Shown: positions 23,935 to 32,772, numbered from the stretch's first letter. The stretch is DNA of 35,571 bases from Acidimicrobiaceae bacterium (GCA_003166375.1 PMVZ01000353.1:1-35571), one strand, 5' to 3'. Program-made: numbers and translations. The notes: generated from the letters alone by a model not told the origin.

Positions 23935-24531
23935 TCAAAGCTTCTCTGCCACCTTTACGAGGGCGGCAAGCTTCGACACAGCCGGGGTCTTGGTGTAAAT
24001 GCCCGCCGAGTAGTTGTTCGTCCCGGATATGGCAACCATCCCTTGTAGGGTGATCCCTGTCTCGGTGAACGTGTAGTAGAAGGCGGTCATGCCGAGGCCG
24101 GAGTACGGGGTGAACTTCATCTTGAGCTTCTCTGCCTGACTGAGCGAGTACTGCAGCTCGGCTCCTGTGAGGGGCTTCGAGGTAACCTCGAGGGAAAGGA
24201 CGACGTCCTTGGCGAGCGCGGCGACGCTCGTCGCCGCCCCGTAGGTGCAGGACCATACGACGGCAGAGATTTCGTGGTTTGCCTTGGTCGGCTTGATCTT
24301 GTCGGTAAAGAGCGAACCGGCAGGAACGGAGTGGCCGACGATGGCCGAGACCGACGCTGCGCTCACCTTGTTGCAGTACGACGACACGAGCTCTGTGCGC
24401 GACGAGGCCTGGGCTACGGCCGGCACAGCGACAAGACCCAATGCGACCGCTGCGCCGAGGAGGAGGGCGCGCCACCGGGAGGAGCGGTACGCCGTACGGT
24501 TGGTCAGGTTGGCAAAGGTACTGCTCGTCAT
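23935..24531 (-). CDS. secreted protein of unknown function
   Basis: A 198-residue protein with a Sec signal peptide: a basic start, a hydrophobic run GAAVALGLVAVPAV, and a probable cleavage site after AQA near residue 42. Two cysteines in the mature part (YCNKV and WSCTYG) could form a disulfide. The pattern of an N-terminal C followed by AIVGHSV and a W-x-C element distantly recalls DUF3558-type actinobacterial envelope proteins, but I do not assign it. ATG at 24531 has AGAAGGGA upstream. It is 107 bases from the G1 peptidase gene and on the same strand, so joint expression is possible. Confidence 0.7.
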   Translation of the reverse strand: MTSSTFANLTNRTAYRSSRWRALLLGAAVALGLVAVPAVAQASSRTELVSSYCNKVSAASVSAIVGHSVPAGSLFTDKIKPTKANHEISAVVWSCTYGAATSVAALAKDVVLSLEVTSKPLTGAELQYSLSQAEKLKMKFTPYSGLGMTAFYYTFTETGITLQGMVAISGTNNYSAGIYTKTPAVSKLAALVKVAEKL

Positions 24532-24637
24532 AGGGTTCCCTTCTGACGTGGCTCTTGCCACGCGAAGCGAACGCCATCGCGCAGGCGCTCACTTTGAGAC
24601 GCAACAAGGAGTGTACTGAGCTGAGGTCCCTGTGCCC

Positions 24638-25888
24638 TCAGCTAATGCGGGCCAGCCCGGACTTCGGGCCGGGAATCGATCGACCTCCTAGTCGAAGTGC
24701 TTGACGTTGCAGCACGACTCGCGGCACGAGCGCCGCGAATGTCGACTGGGGGTGCTTGACTGCGGAAGTTCCGGGTGTGGAACTCATCTCGCCAGGCATC
24801 TCATAAGTAACGGTGAAAGTGGCCGATGCTTCGGAGCCCTGTATCTGACTAGGCAACGCCTCGACCGATCTGTCGGGCGCCACCATCTCGATTGCATCGG
24901 AATAAGGGGGCACTGTCCAAGAGCCGGACGGCACCGTCAAGCCGAGGTCCGTGAAGGTCACCGACCCGAAGTCCGCGAGCGGATAGGGCAGTCTGGTGTT
25001 CGGATCGCCGGTATCCTCTGCTATCCACTCGGCGGATGTGCCGGGACCAGAGAAGGACTCGGCGGATGACGAAGATCGCACACTGGTGATATCGGCGATG
25101 TAGTAGTCCCAGTATCCCGACGGGTCTTGGTAGACCTCGGCGTCGATGACATCACCGGGAGCGACCGCAAAAAGGGTCTGAGCGGAGTAGTACGTAGCCG
25201 CGTCCGTCCACCAGGCATAATCGCCCTGCTGCCCGTTGAAGCAGTACGAAGTCGTTCCGTCCTGGAAAAGACCGCCCCAATCAGCACCAAGCCAGCCGTT
25301 GACACCCACCCAGTCCGATGTTTCGCCGTTTGGCACCAAGGAGCAGTCGACCGCAGGAACCGTCCACTTGGCACTTATCGCTTGATAACCGCCGCTTGCT
25401 CCTGTGAGGACATAGCCTGACCAGTTGGGCGAGGTCAAGCCGGGGGAGCCTGGAGGGGGCGGCGTTGTCGTGGTGGTCGACGTTGTCGAGCTAGTTGTCG
25501 TTGTCGTTGGGGGGACTGTCGTAGTAGTCGGTGTTGTCCGCCCTGCCTCAACGACCTTCAGGTGGTCGACCGTCGTGGCCTTGCCGCGTACGGTCAGGCT
25601 GAGCGTGTAGTCCTTCGCCTTGGTCAATGGGTTTGCCCCGAACCGGAACGAACGTTCGACGCGCCCGGACTTGCACTTCACAGTGGAGGCGAATCCCGCG
25701 ACGCTTGGCGACGACGACCACGAGCAAGTCTTGGCGTTGTGGACCGTCACCGGCCACTTGACAGTGCCTCCCTCGGCGGTGACGTGGCGAGTCGGGACTG
25801 TCGCTGTGCCTGCAGCACTTGCCAGTGAGGGGACAGCGAAGGCGGCTAGAGCCACCGTTGTCACGAGAGAGCGGAGAACCGTTCGCAT
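24638..25888 (-). CDS. secreted G1 (eqolisin-type) glutamic peptidase
   Basis: A 416-residue secreted protein. A signal peptide covers residues 1-25 (ASLASA type cleavage). Residues 30-115 form an Ig-like/putative wall-binding region with two cysteines; a Thr/Pro-rich linker spans 118-147. The catalytic domain from about residue 150 has the G1 features NWSGYV, KWTVP and SDWVGVNG. The catalytic pair should be Gln209 (GLFQDGT) and Glu287 (AEWIAED), matching Gln53 and Glu136 of scytalidoglutamic peptidase. These enzymes cut proteins at acidic pH, which fits an acid habitat. GAGGAAG lies upstream of the ATG. A C-terminal basic tail follows the domain. Confidence 0.85.
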   Translation of the reverse strand: MRTVLRSLVTTVALAAFAVPSLASAAGTATVPTRHVTAEGGTVKWPVTVHNAKTCSWSSSPSVAGFASTVKCKSGRVERSFRFGANPLTKAKDYTLSLTVRGKATTVDHLKVVEAGRTTPTTTTVPPTTTTTSSTTSTTTTTPPPPGSPGLTSPNWSGYVLTGASGGYQAISAKWTVPAVDCSLVPNGETSDWVGVNGWLGADWGGLFQDGTTSYCFNGQQGDYAWWTDAATYYSAQTLFAVAPGDVIDAEVYQDPSGYWDYYIADITSVRSSSSAESFSGPGTSAEWIAEDTGDPNTRLPYPLADFGSVTFTDLGLTVPSGSWTVPPYSDAIEMVAPDRSVEALPSQIQGSEASATFTVTYEMPGEMSSTPGTSAVKHPQSTFAALVPRVVLQRQALRLGGRSIPGPKSGLARIS

Positions 25889-26095
25889 GTCAGACTTCCT
25901 CGGGTCACTTCTCCGTCAAGATTACGCTTTCCACAGGGAGCTCCTCCCGTTACCAGCACCCTGGCCCGGCGATCTCGTCGCCTCCAGGGCGATCCGGCCC
26001 GCGAGCCGCGGGGAAAAAGCCGTGGTTCCCGCAGCACCCGCACGAGCTGACCGAGGATCGCGCGAGCCGCTGGTGGCTGAGATCGCCGCTGGGGC

Positions 26096-26596
26096 TCAAT
26101 CTCTCTGGAAGCGCGACGCCGCAGGCCATCGATCGAGCTTCTCATCCTCAAGGCTCTCGGCCACCCGGGCGAGGAAGGAACGTACGGTCGACTGGGCGAC
26201 GCGGTACAACAAGGCGCGGTTGAGCTGACCTCCAAGCTGCCCGAACGGGGGCACATAGGAAGCAAAGAGGGAGACACGGCAGTGGTCCGGGTTCAGCGGG
26301 AGGAGCTCCAGGTCGCCGTCGAGCACAGGAAAGAGCGCAGGCAGCCCACTCGACTGCCAAGATATGGGCACGACCACCGCGATCCCGCGGTCGCGAGGAG
26401 GACCGAGTGTCAGCCGGACTTCACGTGCCACTCGCCCGCTCGCCCACGACGGTCCCATGCGGAGGTAAAGCGCTTCGCCGTCCTCCTCGGCTGCGCTCGC
26501 GAGTGGCGCGAACCAAGTTCCGTTACTGACGAAGCGCTCCCGTACCGCCTCGAACGGACGCGAAACCTCAACGGAGTTCTCAATGAAGAAACGCAT
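26096..26596 (-). CDS. SRPBCC-like (polyketide cyclase/START fold) protein
   Basis: A 166-residue protein beginning MRFFIENSVEVSRPFEAVRERFV, the normal opening of SRPBCC/START-like proteins that bind lipids or polyketide-like ligands in a helix-grip cavity. The middle has alternating strand residues (ALYLRMGPSW, REVRLTLGPP) and a long C-terminal helix ends in RSFLARVAESLEDEKLDRW. I see no catalytic signature. ATG at 26596 is the family start; the open frame extends far upstream, but there it reads through a tRNA fragment, so that part is not coding. A GGGGG tract lies about eight bases before the ATG. Confidence 0.72.
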   Translation of the reverse strand: MRFFIENSVEVSRPFEAVRERFVSNGTWFAPLASAAEEDGEALYLRMGPSWASGRVAREVRLTLGPPRDRGIAVVVPISWQSSGLPALFPVLDGDLELLPLNPDHCRVSLFASYVPPFGQLGGQLNRALLYRVAQSTVRSFLARVAESLEDEKLDRWPAASRFQRD

Positions 26597-26757
26597 TCCT
26601 CGGCCCCCCTTCTTGATGAGAGCAGGATAAGGGGCGCCTCCGGCCCGCGATAGGGGCGAAAGCCTCTTCGTCCACGAGGCCGAGACCCTGGCCAGGGAGA
26701 CAGACCGCCCACGCGCACCGACAGGAGAGTGTCGCCGCAGCGTAGTACCAATTTTTG

Positions 26758-26812
26758 TGCGGGCGAAGGGACTCGAACCCCCACCCCCGAAGGGACCGGG
26801 ACCTAAACCCGC
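26758..26812 (-). tRNA. 3' fragment of a tRNA-Leu(UAG) gene (incomplete, probable integration-site remnant)
   Basis: On the minus strand the piece begins in the anticodon stem and contains the loop TTTAGGT (26801-26807, anticodon TAG), a long variable arm with a TTCG loop, the T arm GGGGGTTCGAGTCCC and an acceptor 3' strand CGCCCGC with discriminator A. The 5' half (acceptor 5' strand and D arm) is not found in the next bases upstream. The anticodon stem has four good pairs and a G-G end. A 3' tRNA half is what remains at the far end after integrase-mediated insertion in a tRNA gene. Confidence 0.7.
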
Positions 26813-26922
26813 AGGTGAGCGTCCGGGGATGTCCGTCTGGGTTCGAGAAAGTCCTTGTTTACTGGGCATTTGTGAGCTCACGTCCGTAGCCGTCCCCGTC
26901 TATTCGGATCCGTCCGTGCATT

Positions 26923-26943
26923 TTGGTTAGCAATTGGTTAGCA
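26923..26943 (+). repeat. tandem direct repeat TTGGTTAGCA
   Basis: The 10-base word TTGGTTAGCA occurs at 26923-26932 and 26934-26943, offset by 11 bases or about one helical turn. It lies 111 bases beyond the tRNA-Leu fragment. Short tandem words next to a tRNA att site often are integrase arm-binding sites. No integrase gene is seen in the window. Confidence 0.45.
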
Positions 26944-27717
26944 AATTGGGTGGGTCCTGATCGCTGTTCTGCCTCCGCCGGTCCTCTTATCCTCGACCGC
27001 TGTGGACCGCCGCACTCACTTCGGTCCTTCCGGAGAGTCCGGCGAAGTCGTAGGACGGCATCCGGGAGGATGACCCAACGGGCTCATGGTCTTCGCTGGG
27101 TGGTGCCGCTTGTCCAGCGTTGCTCTCGTCCGCTCCATTAGCGCTTTGCAGACTGTTTGCCTGGACTTTTGCGAACTACCGCGTACGTATTCGCCCTGCT
27201 AGTGCACGTCATGAACCTTGGCGACTGTGAGCGTCTGCGCGATGCACTCGCGATGAGCGTGGCATCACCAGCGATGAGCGGGGCAGCAAGAAGACTGCTC
27301 CCGAGTCTCTCGCCAGCTTGATGAGCTGCAGCTTGGTCATCGAGAACAGATGCCCGTTCGGACATTTCACCTCGAAGCTCTCGGTCACGGAGGAGACCTG
27401 GACCTCTGGCCAAGAACAATCCATCTGTACGGCACCGAAGTATTCGACTAACCGAAGTATTGGGAAGGTCCAGAAAGTCCGGCGAGTAGAACTGCGGTAT
27501 CGGTGATCTGCCGTTCCCCTGTGAAGCGCTTGAGTCCGCCCCAAGGTGGACGGTGCGAGTACTCCGACGAGTGCGGTGGGTCGAGGGTTCGGGCCTGCAC
27601 GGCCACCAGCGACCCGTTCGCGGACGACCCGGCTTGCCGATACCTTCCCTCGTAGGCGACACTCGCGAAGTCGCCACGCGCGCTGCGCGACTGGTCCGAG
27701 TCGAAGGAGAGCCGAAC
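26944..27717. other. long region without a convincing gene
   Basis: About 770 bases between the direct repeats and enolase. A small hairpin CCGGA-GAG-TCCGG lies at 27030-27042. A minus-strand frame of 111 codons (27209-27544) contains FEVKCPNGHLFSMTKLQLIKL, a passable zinc-ribbon-like start, but its flanks look random; it may be a decayed gene. Nothing else is recognisable. Confidence 0.4.
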
Positions 27718-28980
27718 ATGGGCGTAACTGTTTCAGGCGTCAAAGCCGTGGAGATTCTCGACTCCCGAGGTAACCCGACCCTGGCGGTCACCGTGACGCT
27801 CGGCGACGGCACCATTGCGCGCGCAGGCGTACCATCCGGCGCATCGACCGGTACGCGGGAGGCAGTCGAGCTCCGGGATGGCGACCCGGCCCGCTACGGC
27901 GGCAAAGGCGTTCTCGGAGCTGTCGGCAACGTCAACGGTGAGATTGCCGATGCAATCAGTGGACGGACGTTTGCTGATATCGCGGAGCTGGACCGCACCC
28001 TGATCAAACTCGACGGCACCGAGAACAAGGCTCGTCTCGGAGCCAACGCCACCGTCGGGGTGTCGATGGCCGCCGCCCGGGCGATGGCCGCCTCCGCCGG
28101 AGTGCCGCTGTGGCGCGCCCTCAACCCCCCAGGAGTGACGCCGCGGCTCCCGGTCCCACACTTCAACGTCTTGAATGGCGGGGCTCACGCGCCCAACAAG
28201 CTGGACTTCCAGGAGTTCATGGTGGCGCCGATCGGCGCCCCGACCATGGCGGAAGCCGTGCGGGCCGGCGCCGAGGTCTACACGGCACTGCGCAAGTTGC
28301 TTACGGGCAAGGGTTTCGCGACGGGGCTCGGCGACGAAGGGGGCTTCGCTCCCGAGATCGACGAGCCCGAGGACGTCCTCGACTTGATCGTTGAGGCAAT
28401 CAACCAAGCCGGCTACAGCCCCGGACGCGAAGGCGTGGCGATTGCACTCGACCCGGCCGCTAGCGAGTTCTTCGGCGACGGCGGCTACCACGTTGCCGGG
28501 GAGACCCTGTCGAGCGAGGACATGATCGATCGCTACGCCGAGATGAGCGACCGCTACCCGATCTGGCTGCTGGAGGACGGTCTCGCGGAGTCGGACTGGG
28601 ACGGTTGGATTCGCCTCACGCAGCGCCTAGGTGACCGGCTCGAGATCGTCGGCGACGACATCTTCTGCACCAATCCCACCATCATCGCCGGAGCGATCGC
28701 CCGCAAGGTTGCCAACTCGTCACTCATAAAGCTCAATCAGATCGGCACTGTCACCGAGACGCTCGAAGCGATGCGGATCTGTCGAGAGGCAGGGTACGCG
28801 CAGTTCGTCTCGCACCGTTCGGGCGAGACCGAGGACGCCTTCATCGCCGATCTGGCAGTCGGCACGGGCTGCGGTCACCTGAAGACCGGTGCACCGGCCC
28901 GTGGAGAGCGGGTGGCGAAGTACAACCGCCTCATCGAGATCGAGGTGGCCGAACCGATGCCTTACGGTCTGGTCGGCTGA
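27718..28980 (+). CDS. eno: enolase (phosphopyruvate hydratase)
   Basis: A 420-residue enolase. Family blocks seen: EILDSRGNPTLAVTVTLGDG, GVPSGASTGTREAVELRDGD (mobile loop), LNGGAHAPNKLDFQEFMVAPIGA, GDEGGFAPE, LDPAASEFF, IVGDDIFCTNP, LIKLNQIGTVTETL with the catalytic lysine region, and SHRSGETEDAFIADLAV. It converts 2-phosphoglycerate to phosphoenolpyruvate. Small departures from the consensus (EDGLAESDWDGW with Gly where Pro is usual, GHLKTGAPARGERVAKYN) and the lonely position next to an apparent island suggest a second or transferred copy. ATG at 27718 has GGAGAG eight bases upstream; an earlier in-frame start at 27553 has no enolase similarity. Confidence 0.93.
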   Translation: MGVTVSGVKAVEILDSRGNPTLAVTVTLGDGTIARAGVPSGASTGTREAVELRDGDPARYGGKGVLGAVGNVNGEIADAISGRTFADIAELDRTLIKLDGTENKARLGANATVGVSMAAARAMAASAGVPLWRALNPPGVTPRLPVPHFNVLNGGAHAPNKLDFQEFMVAPIGAPTMAEAVRAGAEVYTALRKLLTGKGFATGLGDEGGFAPEIDEPEDVLDLIVEAINQAGYSPGREGVAIALDPAASEFFGDGGYHVAGETLSSEDMIDRYAEMSDRYPIWLLEDGLAESDWDGWIRLTQRLGDRLEIVGDDIFCTNPTIIAGAIARKVANSSLIKLNQIGTVTETLEAMRICREAGYAQFVSHRSGETEDAFIADLAVGTGCGHLKTGAPARGERVAKYNRLIEIEVAEPMPYGLVG

Positions 28981-29446
28981 CCTCGCCGGTGTTCGGCGGA
29001 CTCCTGGGTACTCGGCGGCCAGTTCTCAGATCGGATCGTCGGTTTCCTGGCAGCGAGCCGGCGGGCTACTCACACCGACGATGCCAGTGGCCCGCGTTGC
29101 CTCCCATCCTCCGACGCGTTTTTATAGGTTTTCGCCGTAGCTCGTGGACAACGGCTCACTTTCGACGAACCTGAAGTCGCGCTGCCCATGGCCTGCCGCT
29201 CGGCCCGGAGGCAGAGAACCGTGTCCAGGCCCTGCCGGTAGAAGGCCTCTGGCAGGGTCAACAGATGCTTCAACGGCTTCAGGTCGCATTCCTCTCGACG
29301 GCAGCGGTGGCCTGGAGGATCAAGTCGAGGTTGAGGTTGGGGTTGAGGTCCGAGGAGACCTTCGGTTTTCTCGGTCCTCTGTGGCCTCGCGACTTGCCTG
29401 GCTGTCAAACAAGATGCTGTGAAATGCTATGTCGGGTCCCTCCCGG
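28981..29446. other. intergenic region without a convincing gene
   Basis: No gene seen on either strand. The hairpin CGCCG-GTGTT-CGGCG just after the enolase stop is short and has no T-tract, so it is a weak terminator at best. An A/T-rich spot GTTTTTATAGG near 29117-29127 and a purine-rich GAGGTTG-like imperfect tandem near 29323-29350 are the only notable items. Confidence 0.4.
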
Positions 29447-29665
29447 TCAAGGCTGACCTGCGAAGACGATCGCCAGGATCGCCGTGAGAGCTGCAAATAC
29501 GGCGAATGCGACCAGAGCGGTCCGCAGCCCTTCCCTACGTGCCCGTGGTTTGGGGAAGCGGTGCAGCGCCTCGTCGTAGGAGATTAGGTAGGCCGTGCAT
29601 GCGGCGATCGTGCTGACAACGGCTCCTAGGAAGACAAAGAAGGTGGTCAAAAGGAGACCCTCCAC
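29447..29665 (-). CDS. small membrane protein
   Basis: A 72-residue protein with two hydrophobic helices, about residues 4-27 (LLLTTFFVFLGAVVSTIAAC) and 49-69 (TALVAFAVFAALTAILAIVFA), joined by a charged loop SYDEALHRFPKPRARREG. The strict positive/negative loop between clean helices supports a real protein. GTG start at 29665, preceded by a weak AGCAGG. Family not recognised. No same-strand neighbour for several kilobases, so it is probably monocistronic. Confidence 0.55.
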   Translation of the reverse strand: MEGLLLTTFFVFLGAVVSTIAACTAYLISYDEALHRFPKPRARREGLRTALVAFAVFAALTAILAIVFAGQP

Positions 29666-30138
29666 AGCCTGCTTGCTCGACAGAGGCCATCAGCCGTGCA
29701 GCAGCAGTTCCGGGTTATCCCGGCGGGGGCTTCATCCCGCTGAACCAGATCGTAGTCGTTGGGCATGTTTGTCTCGGCAGATCGCCGATGCCATGGATGT
29801 GGTTGTGATCTTGTCCGGGTTGCTCGAAGTCCTGAGGCTGTCAGACTGGATGGACTGATGCGAAGGAGGACGGCGCCTGTGGACATGAGGGGCGGACGGA
29901 AATGGTGTCGCATCACTCGGGCGAGAACCACGACGGCTCCAAGCCGGCCTAGCGGTTGTGACGGGTTTCGAACAGATCGAGAGCGACGCGCCAACACGAG
30001 GTGCGCTCGTCGAGAAGCACAAACGGGTGATAGAGATCTGGCGACGGCGAAGTTGAGTTGTGGAGTTCGACAACTGAGGTCGTCGGACTTGTCGGGCACC
30101 CTCGCCTAGCAACGCACAAGTCAGCTGAGGGAGACGTG
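29666..30138. other. intergenic region without a convincing gene
   Basis: No supported gene. Several short frames overlap on both strands, but each has patchy arginine- and serine-rich translation with no membrane helix or motif. A promoter for the PH-like gene that starts at 30139 could lie in its last 100 bases; I find no clear boxes. Confidence 0.4.
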
Positions 30139-30525
30139 ATGAGACTCGGAAAGTGGCCGTACAACCAGGTCGAGATCGGAGACGAGCACCTCCTGCTCAC
30201 TCAGCAATGCAGCGACAAGTTCGGCAAGGGGCTGCTTGCGATGGTCGCCGGACAAGTTCATGTGACGTCCGGTCAAGTCATCTTCACCCCCAACTTTCTC
30301 GGCGTCCTCCTCGGACGTAAGTCGTGGTCCTATCCGATCGCCGAGGTCTCCGAGACGCGCCGCGAAGTCGTCGAACTCCGCCGTGGGTTCGGAACCGCCC
30401 CGGCGCTGCAGTTGATCGTCCTGCGGGGATCGAGCGCCGAAACTCTTACGAAGACCCTTGTCACGCCACGAGCCGAACATGCTGACGAGTTGTTGAGCGC
30501 GATCGAGCGGGCCCGTCGCTGGTAA
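30139..30525 (+). CDS. PH/GRAM-like domain protein
   Basis: A 128-residue protein with the pattern of bacterial PH or GRAM-like domains: an opening helix MRLGKWPYNQVEIGDEHLLL, a strand pair HVTSGQVIFTPNFLGVLLGRKSWSYPIAEV, where the W-x-YPIAEV strand is typical, then VSETRREVVELRRG and a closing helix AEHADELLSAIERARRW. Such domains bind lipids or protein partners and often occur in small cytoplasmic proteins of unknown role. ATG at 30139, preceded by GAGGGAGACG. The upstream in-frame extension starting at 30058 lacks the pattern. Confidence 0.6.
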   Translation: MRLGKWPYNQVEIGDEHLLLTQQCSDKFGKGLLAMVAGQVHVTSGQVIFTPNFLGVLLGRKSWSYPIAEVSETRREVVELRRGFGTAPALQLIVLRGSSAETLTKTLVTPRAEHADELLSAIERARRW

Positions 30526-30878
30526 CAGGTCAGTCGGACTATCACCGCGCACCGACGGCCGCCTGCTCGCCGCCAGAAGGGCCGAGGCCGCCCGCGCCGG
30601 CGTGACATCGTCGAAAGACGGTCGGCCTCTCCGCTAAATTGACGACGCCGGATGAGGCTCCGGCGGGTAAACAATGAGGCGCAGCCGAGAGACTTGTTCG
30701 CTGCACCGCCCGAACTGCCCTGAGGGCTGATGGCCTCTGCGCTCGTAAGGCGATGCGTGGAGGTGCGAGTGACGGGAGTCGAACTGGACTCAGGCGGAGA
30801 TCGGGATCCTCCGGGATTTGATGATTCTCCGCTTTGCACCGTTCGTGCGCGAGGCGATCGGCCATCAGGGAAGTTGCG
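30526..30878. other. intergenic region with an inverted repeat
   Basis: No gene seen. It contains the inverted repeat described at 30794-30832. A sequence resembling a tRNA T loop (near 30773-30790, minus strand) does not pair into a T stem, and so is not called. Confidence 0.4.
30794..30832. repeat. imperfect nested hairpin before the CxxC-repeat gene
   Basis: GCGGAGA (30794-30800) and TCTCCGC (30826-30832) form a 7-base stem, and inside it ATCC and GGAT can form a smaller stem. It ends 46 bases before the ATG at 30879, where an operator or 5' leader hairpin could act. Chance is not excluded. Confidence 0.3.
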
Positions 30879-32282
30879 ATGAGTTCCTTTGATCCTCATC
30901 AGCGGTTTGAGGTCCGCGCACCGACGATGGGCCCTGTATGCCCAATTTGTATGGTCGTTCAGAACGAACGCGTTCGCTATGCGTTCTGGTTTTTCGCCGA
31001 AGCGGCAAACGAGCCCGAAACAATCGGTGCGCTTCGTGCAAGCCGCTGTTTTTGCGCCGAGCACACGCGGCTCGTGCTCGCGGACGAGCGCTCGGCGAAG
31101 GTACTGCCGCGGCTCGTTCTCGAGTGCCTCGTCGCGGTGGGCGCCGATTTCGAATCGGCGTTCACGACAGCCCCGTCACCGTGTCCGGCATGCGCGAGCG
31201 AAGCACTAGTTGCTCGTCGTGCGCTCAAGGCACTGCGGGATGGACTCGACGCTCAAACTGGACGGTCGGCTACCCCTACAGATCCACTCTGCCCAAAACA
31301 TCTTCGAGCACTTCTTCTCTCTGCCGACCGGCGATCAGCTCTGCGTCTCGCTCGACGTGGCGGTTCTCACTTTCGCTCCACCGATCGCGTGCAGACGGTC
31401 TTGCGCCTCGCGATCGGCGCGGATCCGGATCGCCTGTACCGCGCTGACATGAGGAAACAGATCGACCCAGATTTTTTGAATCAGCCGCGGTCGCCAGGAG
31501 TACTCGAACGCCTGCTCTCCGACCTTAAAGTGTGCTCGTGCCTTGCCTGTCTTGCCGGCACGCGGGCGGAGTTTCGCTACCTCGAATGGATGAGGGCCCA
31601 AGACGATGAGCGGGTACTCGCGGAGGAGGTCGCTCCGCTCTGCCCCCCGCATCTCAACGATGTCGCTCTTATCGCGCCGTCCGTGGCAGCCGTGGTCGCG
31701 GAGGCGATAGCGAACCACGTGACTGCCGAACTCGATACGGTCGCGGCCCGCCTGGCTGTGTTGCCCTCGCGCTCTCCGCTCAGTCGCCTGCGCTGGATCC
31801 GTCGGTTGCAGCGCGAAAGCGTCGGACGATCCCCGATCGGGGTCGACCTCGCACTCGGGTCAGAGCGGCTCGTCGGAGGCCTGATGCGATCGGAACGTGA
31901 TCTGTTCCGCCAAGCGACAGATCCGGTGAGCCACGCCAGGGGTTGCTCGGCTTGTTCGGTGCGCGACGACGCCGAGATGGGTGAGGTGAATCTCGTTCTC
32001 GCCGCGACCAGAAGTTCGATCGTCGCTCTCCGTTACGGTGAGAGCCACGGGCTTTGCCTCCGACACGTCCTTGGCGTGCCCGAGGCTTGCCAAGAGAAAT
32101 TCATACGCGACGAGATGACTGCTCGGATCGGGCTTCTTGTTTGGCAATTGCGCGAGGTGGAGCGCCAACGTCGCTGGTCGGCCCGCCACGAGTTAGCCGA
32201 GGATGTGCGCTCTGTACTCTCCGCCGCGCTAGCTCTGCTAAATGACCGTACGTTTCTTGGCGCGCCACCGCCGTGCAGGTGA
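30879..32282 (+). CDS. four-module CxxC...CxxH putative zinc protein
   Basis: A 467-residue cytoplasmic protein with four repeats of CxxC followed by CxxH. The pairs are C21/C24 with C59/H62, C102/C105 with C138/H141, C221/C224 with C255/H258, and C356/C359 with C393/H396. Spacings of 34, 32, 30 and 33 residues are very regular, and each second half reads like (F/L)C-x2-H followed by a helix. Each module probably binds a zinc ion or a small cluster. The general scheme recalls DUF6062-like proteins, but I do not name a family. The modules alternate with helical linkers (ARLAVLPSRSPLSRLRW...). ATG at 30879 has AGGGAAG upstream. Confidence 0.7.
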   Translation: MSSFDPHQRFEVRAPTMGPVCPICMVVQNERVRYAFWFFAEAANEPETIGALRASRCFCAEHTRLVLADERSAKVLPRLVLECLVAVGADFESAFTTAPSPCPACASEALVARRALKALRDGLDAQTGRSATPTDPLCPKHLRALLLSADRRSALRLARRGGSHFRSTDRVQTVLRLAIGADPDRLYRADMRKQIDPDFLNQPRSPGVLERLLSDLKVCSCLACLAGTRAEFRYLEWMRAQDDERVLAEEVAPLCPPHLNDVALIAPSVAAVVAEAIANHVTAELDTVAARLAVLPSRSPLSRLRWIRRLQRESVGRSPIGVDLALGSERLVGGLMRSERDLFRQATDPVSHARGCSACSVRDDAEMGEVNLVLAATRSSIVALRYGESHGLCLRHVLGVPEACQEKFIRDEMTARIGLLVWQLREVERQRRWSARHELAEDVRSVLSAALALLNDRTFLGAPPPCR

Positions 32283-32772
32283 AGGCGACGACCTTCAGCG
32301 TGTCGGGCGAACGGTGCCAGGTTGGGTTCTGTTCTCACCGCGACAAGACGCGATCGACCCCCACGCAGAGTCGTCGGTAGACACTTTCCCCAGGTCTCTG
32401 TACTTCAGCCTGCAGCTGTCGCCTTTCGTTGACACCGCCTCGGCGTGGTGCACGCGGCGGTCGATCATGGCAGCGATCGCGTGTTGGGGGTAGTAAGACT
32501 CGTCGCTCCCGGAGGTTAGGTCCTATCTCACTGGCTGAAGCGCGTCTCGGAACCCAGGACTTCTTGCCATTCGAGCACCGCGTTCAACCTTCCGACAAGG
32601 ACGGCACGCCCTCTCGGTCCCGACCGTCGCGCAGCCAAGCTCGGTGCAAGGAGGGTACGATGGCGATAGGGATAGCCTCCCTACGGCGATGGATCCCGCC
32701 GGGACCCTTTGGGTCGAGCATGCCTGGTGCTGATGGTTCCTTCTCATCAAGAGGCCAGATGAGGAGGTGCAG
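32283..32772. other. intergenic region without a convincing gene
   Basis: About 490 bases without a supported gene. A strong ribosome site GAGGAGG (32761-32767) occupies its end and serves the next gene. No terminator or repeat is clear. Confidence 0.4.

Noticed and set aside
25425-25610. Valine-rich plus-strand frame over the peptidase linker
   Set aside because: It is the reverse complement of the Thr-rich linker codons and not a repeat protein.
30755-30800. A TTCGACTCCC word on the minus strand resembling the T loop of a tRNA
   Set aside because: The bases on both sides do not pair into a five-base T stem, and no acceptor, anticodon or D arm is found at the right spacing.
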